DNA of 64,000 nt from Sepioteuthis lessoniana (GCA_963585895.1 OY757921.1:54219590-54283589); one strand, 5' to 3'; shown: positions 1-11,108, counted from the stretch's first letter. Made by a program: numbers and translations. Notes: generated by a model not told the origin, from the letters alone.

Positions 1-105
1 CAAATAATTTAATATCATCCATGTACATTAGGTGATTGATCTTCTCTTGCGATCCGCTAAGTTTGCATCCGGCTATGCATTTTCTGAGTATGTGGTTAAG
101 TGGCA

Positions 106-128
106 TTATTATTATTATTATTATTATT
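106..128. repeat. (ATT)n microsatellite
   Basis: A short run of ATT triplets. A reading frame passes through it, but nothing else in that frame looks coding. Confidence 0.85.
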
Positions 129-229
129 TCTTCACTCCAACCCACTTTGTCACACCAGTTTTTATTCGAAGTACCTCACTGGAGTCTGTGACAGCTCATC
201 TCATCAGTACTCTTCTAAATATTCTAAGT

Positions 230-430
230 GAACTTAACAAAGATAATTAGTATCACCGTCATCTCTAAGTTCCACAGCTTTTTAAGTTCTCTGACAAGAT
301 ACAAATATCAATCAATCTTTTTGCTTTCTTTTATTTTCTCACAGTGGTCTGCTGGAACAGCAACTTCCATAAAATGATATGTTTTCTTTTCTTGTTAATC
401 AACTCTAGATCTGACCTTTTGGCCGGAATT
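230..430 (-). mobile_element. Decayed LINE C-terminal fragment
   Basis: Read on the minus strand, this stretch gives pieces typical of the region after the reverse transcriptase in invertebrate non-LTR retrotransposons: an 'RSDLELINKKRK' stretch, then after a frameshift 'VAVPADH', then 'VRELKKLWN' and 'MTVILII'. At least one stop codon and one frameshift break it, so it is a dead relic. The N-terminal and catalytic parts are absent. A similar fragment in the same orientation lies at the far right end of the window. Confidence 0.7.
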
Positions 431-460
431 TGATAGTCTGTTTTTATCCAAGAGTTTCAT

Positions 461-540
461 TATTATTATTAGTAGTAGTAGTATTGTGATTATTATTAGT
501 AGTAGCCATTATAGTTGTATTAATTGTTGTAGTAGTAATA
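461..540. repeat. Imperfect ATT/AGT triplet microsatellite
   Basis: Runs of ATT and AGT triplets alternate here, interrupted by single-base changes. It is an old, impure trinucleotide microsatellite. Confidence 0.7.
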
Positions 541-1132
541 ATGGTAATTTTTGCTTCTTTTTCATCAACATTATTTCATCCTGGTAAAGTATCTGTTTCA
601 GCGCTTTTTCATATTCCACTTCAGCATGGTTTACAATAATATTGTTGAATAAAGAAACAGTCTTTAATCCACCTGTTTTGACATTTCTCGAAATATGGAT
701 GAGTAGAAAATGTATAAAACTGGCTTTTCCTCCACCTTCTTTTTGCAAGGTACCACAATTCCGTTAACAAAGTTAAAGGTGGCATGTAGAAAAATCAATT
801 CTTTTAAATTCGTTTTAACCTCGAGATCAAAACACGATTCCAACGAAAGTTTATTCTATGATAGATATCAAATGATACATTGTTCAACCTATAAGATGCT
901 TTGTTATGGGACTGTTACCTACCCATTGATGGACTCTTCCAAATCCTATATTAACCGAGAGCCAAGTACTCTTGTTGTTGAGATGAATGGTCAGCCGGTC
1001 GTAGAAACTAGATATTCGACTGACTAGTTAGCCTAGCTTACGCCACCACTTTTCTCCATATCTTTTTACTTCAATATATCCTTAAACTGTGTTCCGAGTT
1101 ATCTTTTCATGGTCCCAAATAAGGTCCATATC
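541..1132. other. No recognised feature
   Basis: An open frame of about 105 codons lies at 710-1027 on the plus strand. Its product is not one I recognise, it has no visible domain, signal peptide or splice context, and its length is not unusual for DNA of this composition. I see no convincing gene. Confidence 0.5.
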
Positions 1133-1440
1133 AACTGGCGATGAGGATTCGAGACTACGTACTCACACAAAAGCAAAAAAAAAAAATAGTTGACTCGCAC
1201 TTCAACTGGCAACAAAGATTCGTGATTACATACTCACGTAAAAGCAAAAAATCCCAGTTGATTTACACTTTAACTGGCCAACGAAGATTTCAATACTACG
1301 TACTCACAAAAAAATCCCAGTTGATTCACACATTAACTGACAAACAAGGATTCGAATTTACGTACTCATGCAAAATTCCAGTAGATTTATACATCAACTG
1401 TCGAACTAGGCAAACGAGATTTTCAAATCTAGTCAAACCT
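1133..1440 (+). repeat. Decayed minisatellite, 61-71 bp unit, about 4 copies
   Basis: Copies begin with AACTG at about 1133, 1204, 1272, 1335 and 1396, so the spacing shrinks from 71 to 68, 63 and 61 bp. Each copy carries a GATTC-like block, a block resembling TACGTACTCA, an A-rich block and a block close to CCAGTTGATT. Copies differ at many bases and by indels, mainly in the A-run, so this is an old array. It is unrelated to the large 91-bp satellite. Confidence 0.8.
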
Positions 1441-1974
1441 AGCTGATCTCAAATCAACGGGCGACTTGGAATCTAGTGCATAAAAGTTACCCCTCCTCGA
1501 AATTACCGAATAACATTCTCTAAAATTAAAACCATTTTCTGCTGAACAGAAAATACAAGTTCTACCAATATTAAAACCAGTCAGCACTTATAAACTATGT
1601 CCCATCTCCCCACACTTCAAAGTCTGCCGACAAATTTCGCAGTACCCCAATTAAAGAACCCAAAACTTACTCTAGTCGAAATAATGTCAAACAAATTTCG
1701 ACACCACGCGTGGAAATAATTCTTTTGGTAAAAACAAGTGTGGAAAAATTACTAAATGGTCGCATGAATTTTGCGGAAATTCGAAATAGAAAGCCTCCAA
1801 CGAAAATGAATGTTTAAGACTTTCTCATTTTTTAAAATGCACACGCCCTAATGAAGGTTTAATGTTTTCACTTTTAAATCTGAAACATTTAACTTTGACA
1901 AAAATTAAGTCATCCTATTAAAACCTTGGGTTTTTGTTCATATTTCTACATTTCCTTACATATATACATATATA
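1441..1974. other. No recognised feature
   Basis: AT-rich sequence without a coding frame or a repeat that I can identify. Confidence 0.5.
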
Positions 1975-2235
1975 TACACGAGGGTCATTCCATATATAAG
2001 GAATTTTTTAAAACAGTTTTTTTTTTTCAGCATTCCTTTTAATAAAAGTACACTCTATATTATTTAGAATTTGTTTATAGCAGAAATTATTTTAATATCA
2101 CTAAAACATTTGTTTTCAAAATGGAACAGTGGTCTGTCATCACAGTTTTGGTCTGCTGAGAAGTAAAAACCATCTGGATTTTACAGAATAAAGCGTGACA
2201 TGCACGGAGAAGTATTTTTAGCTAGAAATATTTAT
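1975..2235 (+). mobile_element. Possible mariner-like 5' end relic
   Basis: The stretch opens with a motif close to GAGGGTCATTCC, which resembles the terminal inverted repeat of many mariner-family DNA transposons. About 130 bp later comes a start reading 'MEQWSVITVLV', then a stop, then 'EVKTIWILQNKA'. This is reminiscent of the N-terminus of mariner transposases. I find no DDE/D catalytic region and no matching right-hand inverted repeat, so at best it is a remnant. The assignment is tentative. Confidence 0.3.
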
Positions 2236-2907
2236 AAACTGGCTAGACTTGGGTTTGCCACTACGAGACTGAGTCGAAAAGAGACTCAATAAAGTGAAAA
2301 CACACTGACTCTCCGAGCACAGCGTTTAGTAAAGAATGGCATGATTCTTGGACATAAAAACACCACAGTTGATTTCCTTGTAAAGTGTGCAACAGTTTTC
2401 GGTGTTTCATATTGTCAACTCCTGAAGCAAACACCACCTCATTTACTAATTGAACCTAATATATAAAGACACTGAGAGAAAGAAAGATGAGAGACTCAAA
2501 ATAAAGAATGTACTGTATAAGTAAAAAGCAAAGGAAACATAAATAAGATCAGTAAAATATTATCATTTATTGTCATGACAAAGCACAAAAATAAAATATA
2601 TTTTATGGAGACATACTTGCAATAGACATGTTCAGCTGTAAAATAAATGACGAAAGCATTACTAAGAGAAAAGTGAAAAAATGGCTACTCATGTAGAAAT
2701 GATAGAAACAACGATCCTGAAATTAGCGAAAACTTCAAAACTTTCGAACAAAAACATTACAAGAATCAGCTGAAGAGGAGCTAATAAAGGAGAGAGTGGG
2801 AATGATTGAATATATATGTTTGTGTCTGTGTCTGCGCGTGTGTCTAAGTATTGAGAATAATGCCGTCATTTTATTTCTATTGACATACCATAGATAAAAA
2901 CAGTATG
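2236..2907. other. No recognised feature
   Basis: AT-rich DNA with a short GT-rich patch near 2818-2845. No gene is visible. Confidence 0.5.
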
Positions 2908-3410
2908 ATACCCCAAAAAGTACGTAATAAGATGCTTGAGAATCGTAAGTGTATCCTATGCGGAAAGATGGATGAAACAGTAAGGCACGTAATAAACGAA
3001 TGCGGAAAATTGGTCATGAAGTAGTACACTGTAAGCACAGCTGGATGGGGTTAGTGATCTACTAGGAATTGTGTAAACTGTACAGATAAATGGTACTGTC
3101 AAATACTTGACATACAATATACTCTGGGATTTTGACATTAAAATAGATTCCTTAATCCTGAATGAAATACCAGTTGGGTTTTATATAATATGAAAAAGAG
3201 AAAGTGTAAGACTTTGCCACTCCTGTAGATCACAAGGTTAAGATAAAGGAAAGCAAAAAAGTAGATAAATGACTGGGCTTTATTAGAGAGCTGGGAAGTG
3301 ACAGTAATACTAATAATGAGAGAGAACCTGGAAAAATGGCTGGTGGAACAAAAAATTCGAGTGAAGATTGAAACTATCCAGGCCATAGCACTACTGAGAT
3401 TAGGGAAGAC
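2908..3410 (+). mobile_element. Decayed LINE C-terminal fragment
   Basis: In shifting plus-strand frames this reads 'CILCGKMDETVRHVINEC' (a zinc-knuckle-like CxxC...H...C), then 'ILWDFDIKIDSLILNE', then after stops 'VTVILIMRENLEKWL' and 'RVKIETIQAIALLRLGK'. This order (knuckle, ILWDF block, then a terminal block resembling IETIQTTALLRSARI) is that of the C-terminal region of a type-1 non-LTR retrotransposon family common in molluscs. Several stops and frameshifts make it inactive. A TTA-type microsatellite follows at about 3437-3453, as often seen at LINE 3' ends. Confidence 0.8.
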
Positions 3411-3559
3411 AAACAGTTTTTTAAAAATTCAGTGTATTATTATTATTATTATAAGAAGAAGAAGACAATTGAATACATATATAAAGTTATAGCAATTAAC
3501 TGCCCGGCAATTCCTGTAGTGACATCCGATTTTAATAAAGTGAAGTGGATGTTAACTAA

Positions 3560-3800
3560 AGTTTTAAGAAAACATGGTTACTAAAGTTAGGAAACTAATA
3601 AGCAATCATAGAAAGCATCACCCAAGAGCAAATATAGAACGTCTCTACATCAAAAGAGAAAATGGTGGAAGAAGTTTAATCCAACTTGAACTGGCTAACA
3701 AAAGAACCTCTATAGGATTAAAGAAATACTTAGACACTAGAACTGATTGAATGCTACACTTCGTAAACACACATGAGAAGCAAAAGAAAAATCATCCAAT
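3560..3800 (+). mobile_element. Decayed LINE fragment (post-RT linker)
   Basis: The frame reads 'KVRKLISNHRKHHPRAN', then 'IERLYIKRENGGRSLIQLE' and 'IGLKKYLD'. This matches the conserved linker (TRKL...HHPKADV.RLY..R..GGRGL) between the reverse transcriptase and the zinc-knuckle region in the same kind of LINE. No upstream RT or downstream C-terminus is joined to it, so it is an internal fragment. A related linker copy is seen near 6230. Confidence 0.75.
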
Positions 3801-4257
3801 AAGTAAATAAAGCGATGAATTTGTTTAACAACTCGACCTGACTCCGGAAGCAATTGACATAAAAGAGTAAGAAATAGAATCAGCAAAGACATAAAGAAAG
3901 AAGCAAAAGCACATAATCTGAATCAATTAATAAACGCCTAGAAACAAAAAGATGATGGTGGTACTCGTCGTATAATCGTTATTGTCTCAGGAAATGGACA
4001 CGGCTAATCTTGGACAAGGTTGTTTGCATATTACATGGAGCTAATACTCTTAGGAAAGATGTGCAGTCAATTATTCCCCTTGCAGCTAGGGGTAAATAAT
4101 AGAGCAAACTAGGCTCTTCAACATTGATATGACAATCTCTGAATTCAAATCTATAAAACTCCGCTTAAAATGGATCTTGTGTTTCATACTGGTTGTGTGG
4201 AGAGGCTAGGTAAATACACACTTGGACTATACACATAAAAAGTTTGAAATTTCGATA

Positions 4258-4545
4258 GAGATATAGTAAAAACTAATCGATTGCTGAAAGATGCTAGGCT
4301 AAAGGAGATGATGGGATAGATACTAGCAGCACAAGCCGTGTCTAATAACATAAAAAACGGATCAAATGCAAGATGTAAATAGTGGGAACAAAAACTGAAT
4401 CAATCGACCATTTAGTATTTCGTTGCTCAATCCTAACACCGATTAAATATAAAGAAAGGCATAATAAAATAGGGCATTATATTCATAGGAAACTGTATAA
4501 TATATTGAAATCTGAAAAATGGAATGAAAACCAACCAGAACCAAA
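4258..4545 (+). mobile_element. Decayed LINE C-terminal fragment
   Basis: This reads 'TNRLLKDARLKEMMG', a stop, 'ILAAQ', then 'GTKTESIDHLVFRCSIL' and 'YKERHNKIGHYIHRKL', ending near 'KWNENQPEP'. The block is characteristic of a non-LTR retrotransposon tail with a degenerate zinc knuckle and the conserved IDHLVS.CSIL..YKERH.KIGHYIH sequence. The open piece (4382-4606) is not a host gene. It ends where an antiparallel Helitron helicase relic begins, so one element may have inserted into the other. Confidence 0.8.
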
Positions 4546-4603
4546 AACTACTAAAAGCAAAAGAAACACTAAACCGATCCGTCACATACCTTCCCACATA
4601 ATA

Positions 4604-5000
4604 TAAAACTTGTGGATAAACAATGCTCTTAGTAGTTCCAGTTTCCATGTAGATAAAGAGATTATCGGGGTTGCTTACTCTGGAACAGGCAACATATGAT
4701 TGCCCATGCGAGAAGCAATCAGTGTGTAAATATAAGTCACACAATTCTAAAGATTGTCCCTGTGCTTTGTTGATCGTGATTGCAGATGCCAATCGAAATG
4801 GGAATTGCAATCTCTTAAATTGAAATGACATATCTGTTGGAATCATGGGAATTCGCAGTTTGAAGACGTCTTCACCTTTGAAAGGCCCTGTCAAAATTTT
4901 TGCTTCTATGATGATGGTCATTAATTTTTTTTACTGAAAGACGTGTGCCATTACAAAGCTTGGGCTGGTTGATATTTCGCAACATGATAATTGGCACACC
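4604..5000 (-). pseudogene. Helitron Pif1-like helicase C-terminal relic
   Basis: On the minus strand the sequence reads 'GVPIIMLRNINQPKLCNGTR' followed by LSVKK, then after a shift 'MTIIIEAKILTG', 'RIPMIPTDM', 'RLQFPFRLASAITINKAQGQ' (helicase motif V/VI area with the conserved TINKAQGQS) and 'SHGQSYVACSRV'. This is the C-terminal end of the Rep/helicase protein of Helitron rolling-circle transposons, a superfamily-1 5'-3' DNA helicase related to Pif1. Only the last roughly 130 residues remain. The Rep nuclease and Walker A parts are missing. An extra base in a run of A after the LSVKK block (near 4926-4934) shifts the frame, so it cannot make an active protein. Confidence 0.9.
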
Positions 5001-5420
5001 AAAAAATATTTAAAAAAAAAAAAATAAATGGGATATTAATGAAGAAAGAATTTATGAATAAGTTTTTAGAATTAAAAAAATCACTTACTACTGAACGAAC
5101 GAAATATGGTTTAAAGTTTAGTGTCTCTGTTTAAGTTAACCAAAAAAGAAATAAAAGTGATAAAGCAGAAAAAATCACGTGTGAAATTCTTGGAAAACGG
5201 AAGTAATGTTTACCTTCACAATTCGCGTTCGGCTTTTCTCGGAGAAAAACGACTTATCAAAAATATTTTTTTAATTATTGTAATATTTTTGGATAATAAG
5301 TATATAAAAACACTCCTGAATTCGAATAAGATAATCTCAGAAAATTTTAAACCAATTAGTGGTATAAAACTGGAGATTATCGGTTAATAACAAACATTTA
5401 CATTTTTATTTATATAGATA
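5001..5420. other. No recognised feature
   Basis: An 88-codon open frame at 5121-5387 on the plus strand is lysine- and isoleucine-rich and matches nothing I know. It is probably chance in AT-rich DNA. Confidence 0.4.
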
Positions 5421-5429
5421 AGTACATCA

Positions 5430-6560
5430 TCCTTTTAGAACAAAAGGGCTACAAAAAAGACTTATATGCCTCCAAAGATCATGTTGGAGAATTATCCAAA
5501 CAGGAAAATCTAAGTATAGCTTGAATTGAGGACAAAAAAGCATTTAACCATGCTCCTAACAAATGGATTTTAGAATTTCTAAACATTTTAAAGTAATGAT
5601 AACATTACAAAAATAAAATATCGAAAGGTGGCATAGCAACTTCAGATGATTCCATTGAAAAGGTATACTCAAAACTAAAAATCTGAAAATTAACAATGGA
5701 ATCTTCCAAGGACAATCACTTTCTACTCTTTTATTCAGTATGATTCCAATAACTCTCGCCATAGAACTTAAAAGTACAGACGATGGATATAAAACTACCA
5801 CAACAAAATAATACGCTTATTCTATAAATTAACTATTTAAAATTATATGCAAAAATAATGCGAATTTAGTAGGTCTACTAAGGAAAATGAAAAGATTTAG
5901 TGATGACATAGAGATGTAAGAAGAGCTGGACAAATTTGAAAAAGTCACATTTAAGAAGAGCTCTATAGTAAAGTCTAAAAAGCCACTGTAGATATAAACA
6001 TTGAAATTATTCGTTCTAACAAAATAAAACGCATAAAACTGTGGGAATTAATGAAGTAAACTGTATCTATCATATTATAAATAAAGAAAAATAAGAAAAT
6101 AAATTCAATAGGAGAATAGGAACCATATTAAGAAGAGAAATGAGCGCAAAAATGAAATTATAATAACACCTTGGTAATATCGTATGTGACATATAGTATT
6201 AATATGATAAACTGGACGTTGCCAAAAATTTCTTTAAAAAATACGGATACTAAAATTAGAAAACTAATAACTTGCTTCAGAATGCATCTCTCAAGGGCAG
6301 ATATAGAATGTCTCTACGTCAACGGAGAAAAGGGTGAAAGTGATTTAAATCAACAAGAATCGACCAACCAAACCACTGTAATAGGATTAAAGAAACCCTT
6401 AAGCAAAAAATACTCAATAATTCAATGAAAAATAAATTTACTCAACTACTCTACCAGGCACCGAAAGTAATAGATATAAGAATAAAGCAATGAAGGCAGC
6501 AAAATATAAAGAAAGAAGGAAATGCAGAGAGAGTGAATCATTAAAAAATGTTCAGAAACA
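5430..6560 (+). mobile_element. Decayed LINE: reverse transcriptase plus linker
   Basis: Fragments in several plus-strand frames follow the order of a type-1 (R2-like) non-LTR reverse transcriptase. They are 'EQKGCKKDLYASKD', 'IEDKKAFNHAPNKWIL' (motif A region, where the family usually has DYKKAFD), 'NGIFQGQSLSTLLFSM' (motif B, with Q where D is usual after QG), a degenerate 'LKLYAKN' region, 'FSDDIEM', and then the linker 'DTKIRKLITCFRMHLSRADI' near 6240-6300. Motif C is not intact. Stops and frameshifts are frequent, so this is a long-dead copy. Confidence 0.75.
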
Positions 6561-6729
6561 AAACACTCTACGTGGACGATAAGCAAAAGAAACTCCTATT
6601 CTTTGTAACTTTGTAATCCAAACAAATAGAAAAATAAAAATCAATAACCCCGATTTTGGGATTTAGGAAAATATCAGAAAAACATTTCTTCTAAGCAATA
6701 TGTCAGTGCTAACAGATAATTACGTATCA

Positions 6730-6950
6730 GTCAAAGAACATTATGAAATAACTAAATACAAAACCTTGGGGAAAAAATTGAGAAAATACGGCCCCTAAAA
6801 CTACCACCATGAAAGTAATCTTGAGAGTCCTTGGTATGATAAGAAAAGAGACAAATAAATACATTAACAAGATACCTGGTAGTCTCAATCTATATAAAAA
6901 TTGACATTTTGCGAAATTATTCATCCCCTTAGGAGAAAACTGTCGATGTT
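6730..6950 (+). mobile_element. Decayed LINE C-terminal tail
   Basis: Reading across frames gives 'RKETNKYINKIPGSLNLYK', then a tail resembling the CGTAHLLRRVLSM end of the same LINE group. It probably belongs to the element whose RT lies just upstream, but the joining sequence is too decayed to prove it. Confidence 0.6.
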
Positions 6951-7245
6951 ACTAAAAAATAACACCCAAAAAGAACAACAAAATAATAAAATAAAATACT
7001 TGAGTAAAGGCCCAGGAAAGGATTGTCAAAAGCATAGATGGAAACTTGAAACACTCCACAAGAACCTGGAAAAGTGACAGAATGTACTAGAGATTAAAAG
7101 AAGAAATAGAACCATTCATAGAAGAGTACTTAAAAAATATTTTTAATTCAAATGTTAAAATCTGCTTTAAAAATTTCCCTTTTTTTCCATCCCATCATTG
7201 AGGAGGTGTTGAGTGAATACATACAACTTATAATACGCTTCTTAG

Positions 7246-7350
7246 AAAAAGACTGGATTCTTAAAATACAAGAACGAATTGGAATTTGGACTACAGCGGT
7301 ACTAAATTTAGCAAGAATAAAGAAAAGAATATTGGAATATTCTAGAGCTT
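7246..7350 (+). mobile_element. Small LINE C-terminal fragment
   Basis: The reading 'WILKIQERIGIWTTAVLNLA' followed by RIKKRILE resembles the extreme C-terminus IRGRIETIQTTALLRSARILRRVLE of the LINE group seen elsewhere in the left flank. It is short, so the assignment is moderate. Confidence 0.45.
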
Positions 7351-8110
7351 CCCTGTTCGTTTTTTTTTGTTTTGTTTTGCTGGGTTTTTTTTTTTTGGGG
7401 GGTTTTATTTGTTTGTTTTTAGATTTTTTTTCCTTGTTTTGTTTTATATTTACTGTTTTTTTTTAATCTTGAGAGAAAACCACTAGTTAACACTGTTGTC
7501 ACCATTCACATAAAATAATCTTAAAGGCCAAGATTTGGTCGACCGTCGACGAATAAGCTCATCAATCCTCTGTTCCTTGAAATTGTTTCAGGGGGACATA
7601 GGTTAAAATTTGTTTCAGTTTTTTTCTAACTTTAGAATATGAGTTTGCACAGAATTTGCGATCAACTTATTGATGATCTGTTTTAGTAAAACGGATATCG
7701 ACAGGTCAGCAAGGCTTAGAATCTTAGCAATCTATCGCACGAAATCGAGTTGTTTGACGAGAAGCGCGTTGATTCAATAAAGAACCAAAACAGACGTAGG
7801 CGTGATCTCCGGTTTCACTAGTTTTATATTTGTTCGAAATAAGTCAGCAGTAAGAACAATGGACGAAGTTTAAAAGCGTTGCATTGATTCATTATTTTTG
7901 GATTCAACAAAATCAAATCTTCCATTGTCAGCGATGTCCGTTTTTTTTTCTTCTTTTCTTTTGTCCCTTTTAGTATCTCTTTTCAGTTATATCCATTGTC
8001 TACTATTTTCCATTCTATATCCACTTTCTCTTTTTCTTCATTCTTCTTTCTATGCTACGGCAGTTTCCTTCTTCTTCCGCTTCTTCTTCTTCTTCTTCTA
8101 GCTTGTTTAA
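7351..8110. other. Low-complexity T-rich and TTC-rich DNA; no gene
   Basis: A T-rich tract with TTTTG-type words lies at about 7360-7465 and a pyrimidine tract ending in a TTC run at about 8069-8099. Between them is unremarkable AT-rich sequence, with a GTCGACCGTCGAC motif near 7540. No coding signal is seen. Confidence 0.6.
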
Positions 8111-8119
8111 ACTGTGAGT

Positions 8120-8660
8120 GACGAAACAGGGAGTCACATAACAAGATGATAGCAGCCAATTGGCCCAGGTACAACTGAGTGAGGAAAATGGTACATAAAA
8201 AGATTATGCGAACGTCTGTTTGGCAATACTAATAAAGGATGCATACACAAATCAGAATCTGTCCAAGAAAATAAGACACGCTCTGTTTCTTTAGGATATA
8301 ATTGGATCCCACAAATCCATGTCAGGAGACCAGATCTAGTTTTAAATCTTAAAAAGAAAATAGGTTGCCACTTAGTACACTTCACCGTTCCAGCAGATCA
8401 TAGCCTTAAAGGAAAGCAAAAAAAAAACAAAAAAACTAAATAAGTAGTTTGACCCAAGAAAAAACGAAGGAACATGAAGGTAACAGTGATAACAATTCAC
8501 TGTTACAGCTTTTAGATCTATGGCAAAAAAATGGTTATTCAACTGAATCAGAGGAAGAATTGGAAGTTTTGACAACCACAACATTACTGAAATTGACTAG
8601 AATACTAAGAAAAGTCTTCGATAACTGCTTACAAGTACTAAAACCTTGTCAGAGAACTAA
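8120..8660 (+). mobile_element. Decayed LINE C-terminal fragment
   Basis: The frame gives 'RESHNKMIAANWP', then 'SVQENKTRSV', 'VRRPDLVLNLKKKIGCHLVH' followed by FTVPADH, and at the end 'EEELEVLTTTTLLKL' plus TRILRKVF. The RRPDLV...VPADH and LL.L.RILRKV blocks are the C-terminal hallmarks of the local LINE group. The 79-codon frame at 8449-8688 is its last part, not a separate gene. Confidence 0.75.
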
Positions 8661-8686
8661 GAAAGCTGTAGAACACGAGGCTGAAT

Positions 8687-8842
8687 GATATTAATCGTAG
8701 TTGGCACGTTTGGAACGTTTCTCAAAGACTTGGAAAGTGAACTGGAAGAGTTGGAAATCAGAGGACGAATCAAGAACAACCAGTTTTCAACTTAGGTGAA
8801 ATAAGCCAGAATACTGAGAAGAGTACCGAAGACGAGATCTAG
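8687..8842 (+). mobile_element. Second LINE C-terminal fragment
   Basis: It reads 'MILIVVGTFGTFLKDLESEL' followed by EELEIRGRIK, then after a stop 'ARILRRVPKT'. This is again the extreme LINE C-terminus, but it follows directly behind a copy that already reached the same protein end. It is therefore a separate insertion or a local duplication. Confidence 0.75.
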
Positions 8843-8904
8843 TTTTATTTCATTTTAGGGAATTCTTATATTCTTCCTTTGGAATACATAATTTGAGTTC
8901 AAAT

Positions 8905-8907
<3 letters not shown>

Positions 8908-8957
<50 letters not shown>
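8908..8957. repeat. (AT)n microsatellite, about 25 repeats
   Basis: An uninterrupted AT dinucleotide run just downstream of a LINE tail. Confidence 0.95.
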
Positions 8958-8959
<2 letters not shown>

Positions 8960-9560
8960 TTGAAAACCTGTGACATTTTGCAGTACAGACAGAGCAAGGT
9001 ATTTTCACATCAGTTTTCAAAGCGTTACACACTAAATTAAGTGTTACTTCCAAAGGAAGAATGTGAAAGAAGTAGAAAATATGATTTGTATAGCGACGGA
9101 ACCCGGAACTCCAACTTTATATTGCTAATAGTGAGGAAAGACTACTGAAATTTGTTAATCTTTTTGCTTGGACTCAGGAATTAAATCATAAAGGATACGA
9201 TACAATATTAGTCAATATTCTAAGAGTCCCGAACAACTCAGTAGCAAGAAATGCAGCCTCAAGGACAGTTTTGCAGAGATACTGGTGACGTCAAAACAAA
9301 TAACTCACGGGTCTAGCAGGCAAGATTTCTGAAAATAGAAACTAAGCGTGTCGTTGACGTAAACTAAGACTAGGTTTTCGCCACCGATTTTGTAAAGTCA
9401 ATTTACCAGGGTTTTTTTTTAATGAGAAATGCCGCCTATATAGCAAAAAGAGTGTTCTACTAATTGAGCTGATTCTGTGAAAAATACTAGTGCAAATGAA
9501 ATATAAAAGCTAGCATGACTGGGCTTGTAAATATATCTACTGGAACATGCGTAAAACGTA
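8958..9560. other. No recognised feature
   Basis: No coding frame, RNA gene or repeat that I can identify. Confidence 0.5.
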
Positions 9561-9910
9561 TATAATTCCATTGACGAACGAATGGTACCAGTACAAATCG
9601 GAAGTAGTGATAGAAAATGAGAACATGAATACCTGTGAGATTTACAGTGCAGGGCGACCGTATCATCCATTATCGTCGACCTGATCTAACCCTTGTGGAG
9701 ACGGGGATAGGAAAGTGCCACATTATTGATGTTGCTGTCCCAGATGATCACTGAGTGAGAGTGAAAGAGTTTGAAATAATTATGGAGTATTCCGTACTAA
9801 AGGCTAAAGTATAACTAATGTGGAGTTCACACCAACTTTATTATCATCGTCACTAGCGTACCATACCCAAACGATTAAATTCATTCCCAGAGAAGTTAGG
9901 TGTTCCATTA
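9560..9910 (+). mobile_element. Decayed LINE C-terminal fragment
   Basis: It begins 'NEWYQYKSEVVIENENM', shifts frame, then reads 'HYRRPDLTLVETGIGKCHII' followed by DVAVPDDH, with a final 'IPKRLNSFPEKLGV'. The WY...ENEN, RPDLTLVE, VIDVAVP and IPKRL blocks follow the family order. Differences from the other fragments (HIIDVAVP versus HLVHFTVP) suggest a different LINE subfamily. Confidence 0.75.
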
Positions 9911-10310
9911 AAGTTTTCAAATATCAGAAATCCTTTAAAGTGTAACTATTTTCAAAAAATGCTTAATGTCTCAAGTTATTGATTTAATGCTGACTTACCA
10001 ACATCACGATGAACTTCGTGCAAAACAGAATGATTATATATTTTCATTAACGAAGTGGAAATGTAATACTAATTCCAACCCAACCGATATTTCCTTATTA
10101 TAAATCATATTACTTCGAAATTCATAATTACAAATGTTTACATGTACAAGTCCTTCGTTTTCATTCTTCTTCATCAACCAAATTCAAATTACGCATGACT
10201 TTTCTTCTTTCTCTTGTTATCCTATTGATTATTTTTCCCATGCTAACTACTTTTCAAGATCGTTATAATCATGACCTATCTTTTCTTTCTACTTTCGGCA
10301 TTTTTCTTAT

Positions 10311-10318
<8 letters not shown>
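9911..10318. other. No recognised feature
   Basis: AT-rich, becoming pyrimidine-rich on the plus strand. No gene is visible. Confidence 0.5.

Positions 10319-10362
<44 letters not shown>
10319..10362. repeat. (AT)n microsatellite
   Basis: An uninterrupted AT run. The open frames crossing it on both strands are artefacts of the repeat. Confidence 0.95.
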
Positions 10363-10366
<4 letters not shown>

Positions 10367-11051
10367 CTTGTTTACTAACCAACAGATTTCTCTTCCATAC
10401 TTCATCCTCGTCCGTCTCCTTCGTTTTCTTCGCTTCTGTACTTTTACGCATTCACTTTCTCTTCTTTTGCTTCACTTTGATTAATCTAATTCTATTTCTT
10501 ACCCTTTGATATTTTGATTTCAATATTTTCTTTTGCCAGTTCATCTGCGTATTAGTTATTTTATTCCCTGTTTTTCGTTCTCCACATACTCCTTCTGAAC
10601 TTTCTCTTTCGCCTTCTCTTTTTTCCTTGTTTATCCCCCTTCTCACTCCTTTTATTCACCATTATCTTTTTTCATCGGGATCACTATCTGACAAACTCCA
10701 TCTTTTAACTATACCATCAGTAATTTCATCCATTAATTGCCATCTTTCTAGACTATTTCTTCTGTTTAATCCTAATAAACGTACCCTTTTCTCTCCTTTT
10801 TAAACTTCAAATTCGACAACGTTCCCATCGATTTTATTTTCAACATTGCTTTCATCATATGTTATTTACTCAAAGTCTATTTTCATCTATTCATAAGAAG
10901 TCAAAGGACCAAGTGAAAATATTGGCACAGCAACGAGAAAATGAATCCTGATTAAAACATATGCAAAGAATATGACAGGTCGTCCGAGTTAATAATACAT
11001 ATGTATTAATTAAAAAGTTTGAGCAACAATCATTATATTTCACTTAAAAGA

Positions 11052-11054
<3 letters not shown>
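10363..11054. other. Pyrimidine-rich stretch, then AT-rich; no gene
   Basis: About 10370-10680 is strongly enriched in C and T on the plus strand, which produces spurious frames on both strands. The remainder shows no coding signal. Confidence 0.5.

Positions 11055-11106
<52 letters not shown>
11055..11106. repeat. (AT)n microsatellite
   Basis: AT run immediately upstream of the Penelope-like element remnant. Confidence 0.95.

Positions 11107-11108
<2 letters not shown>

Noticed and set aside
32..250. 72-codon plus-strand frame at the window start
   Set aside because: It runs through an ATT microsatellite and over a minus-strand LINE relic.
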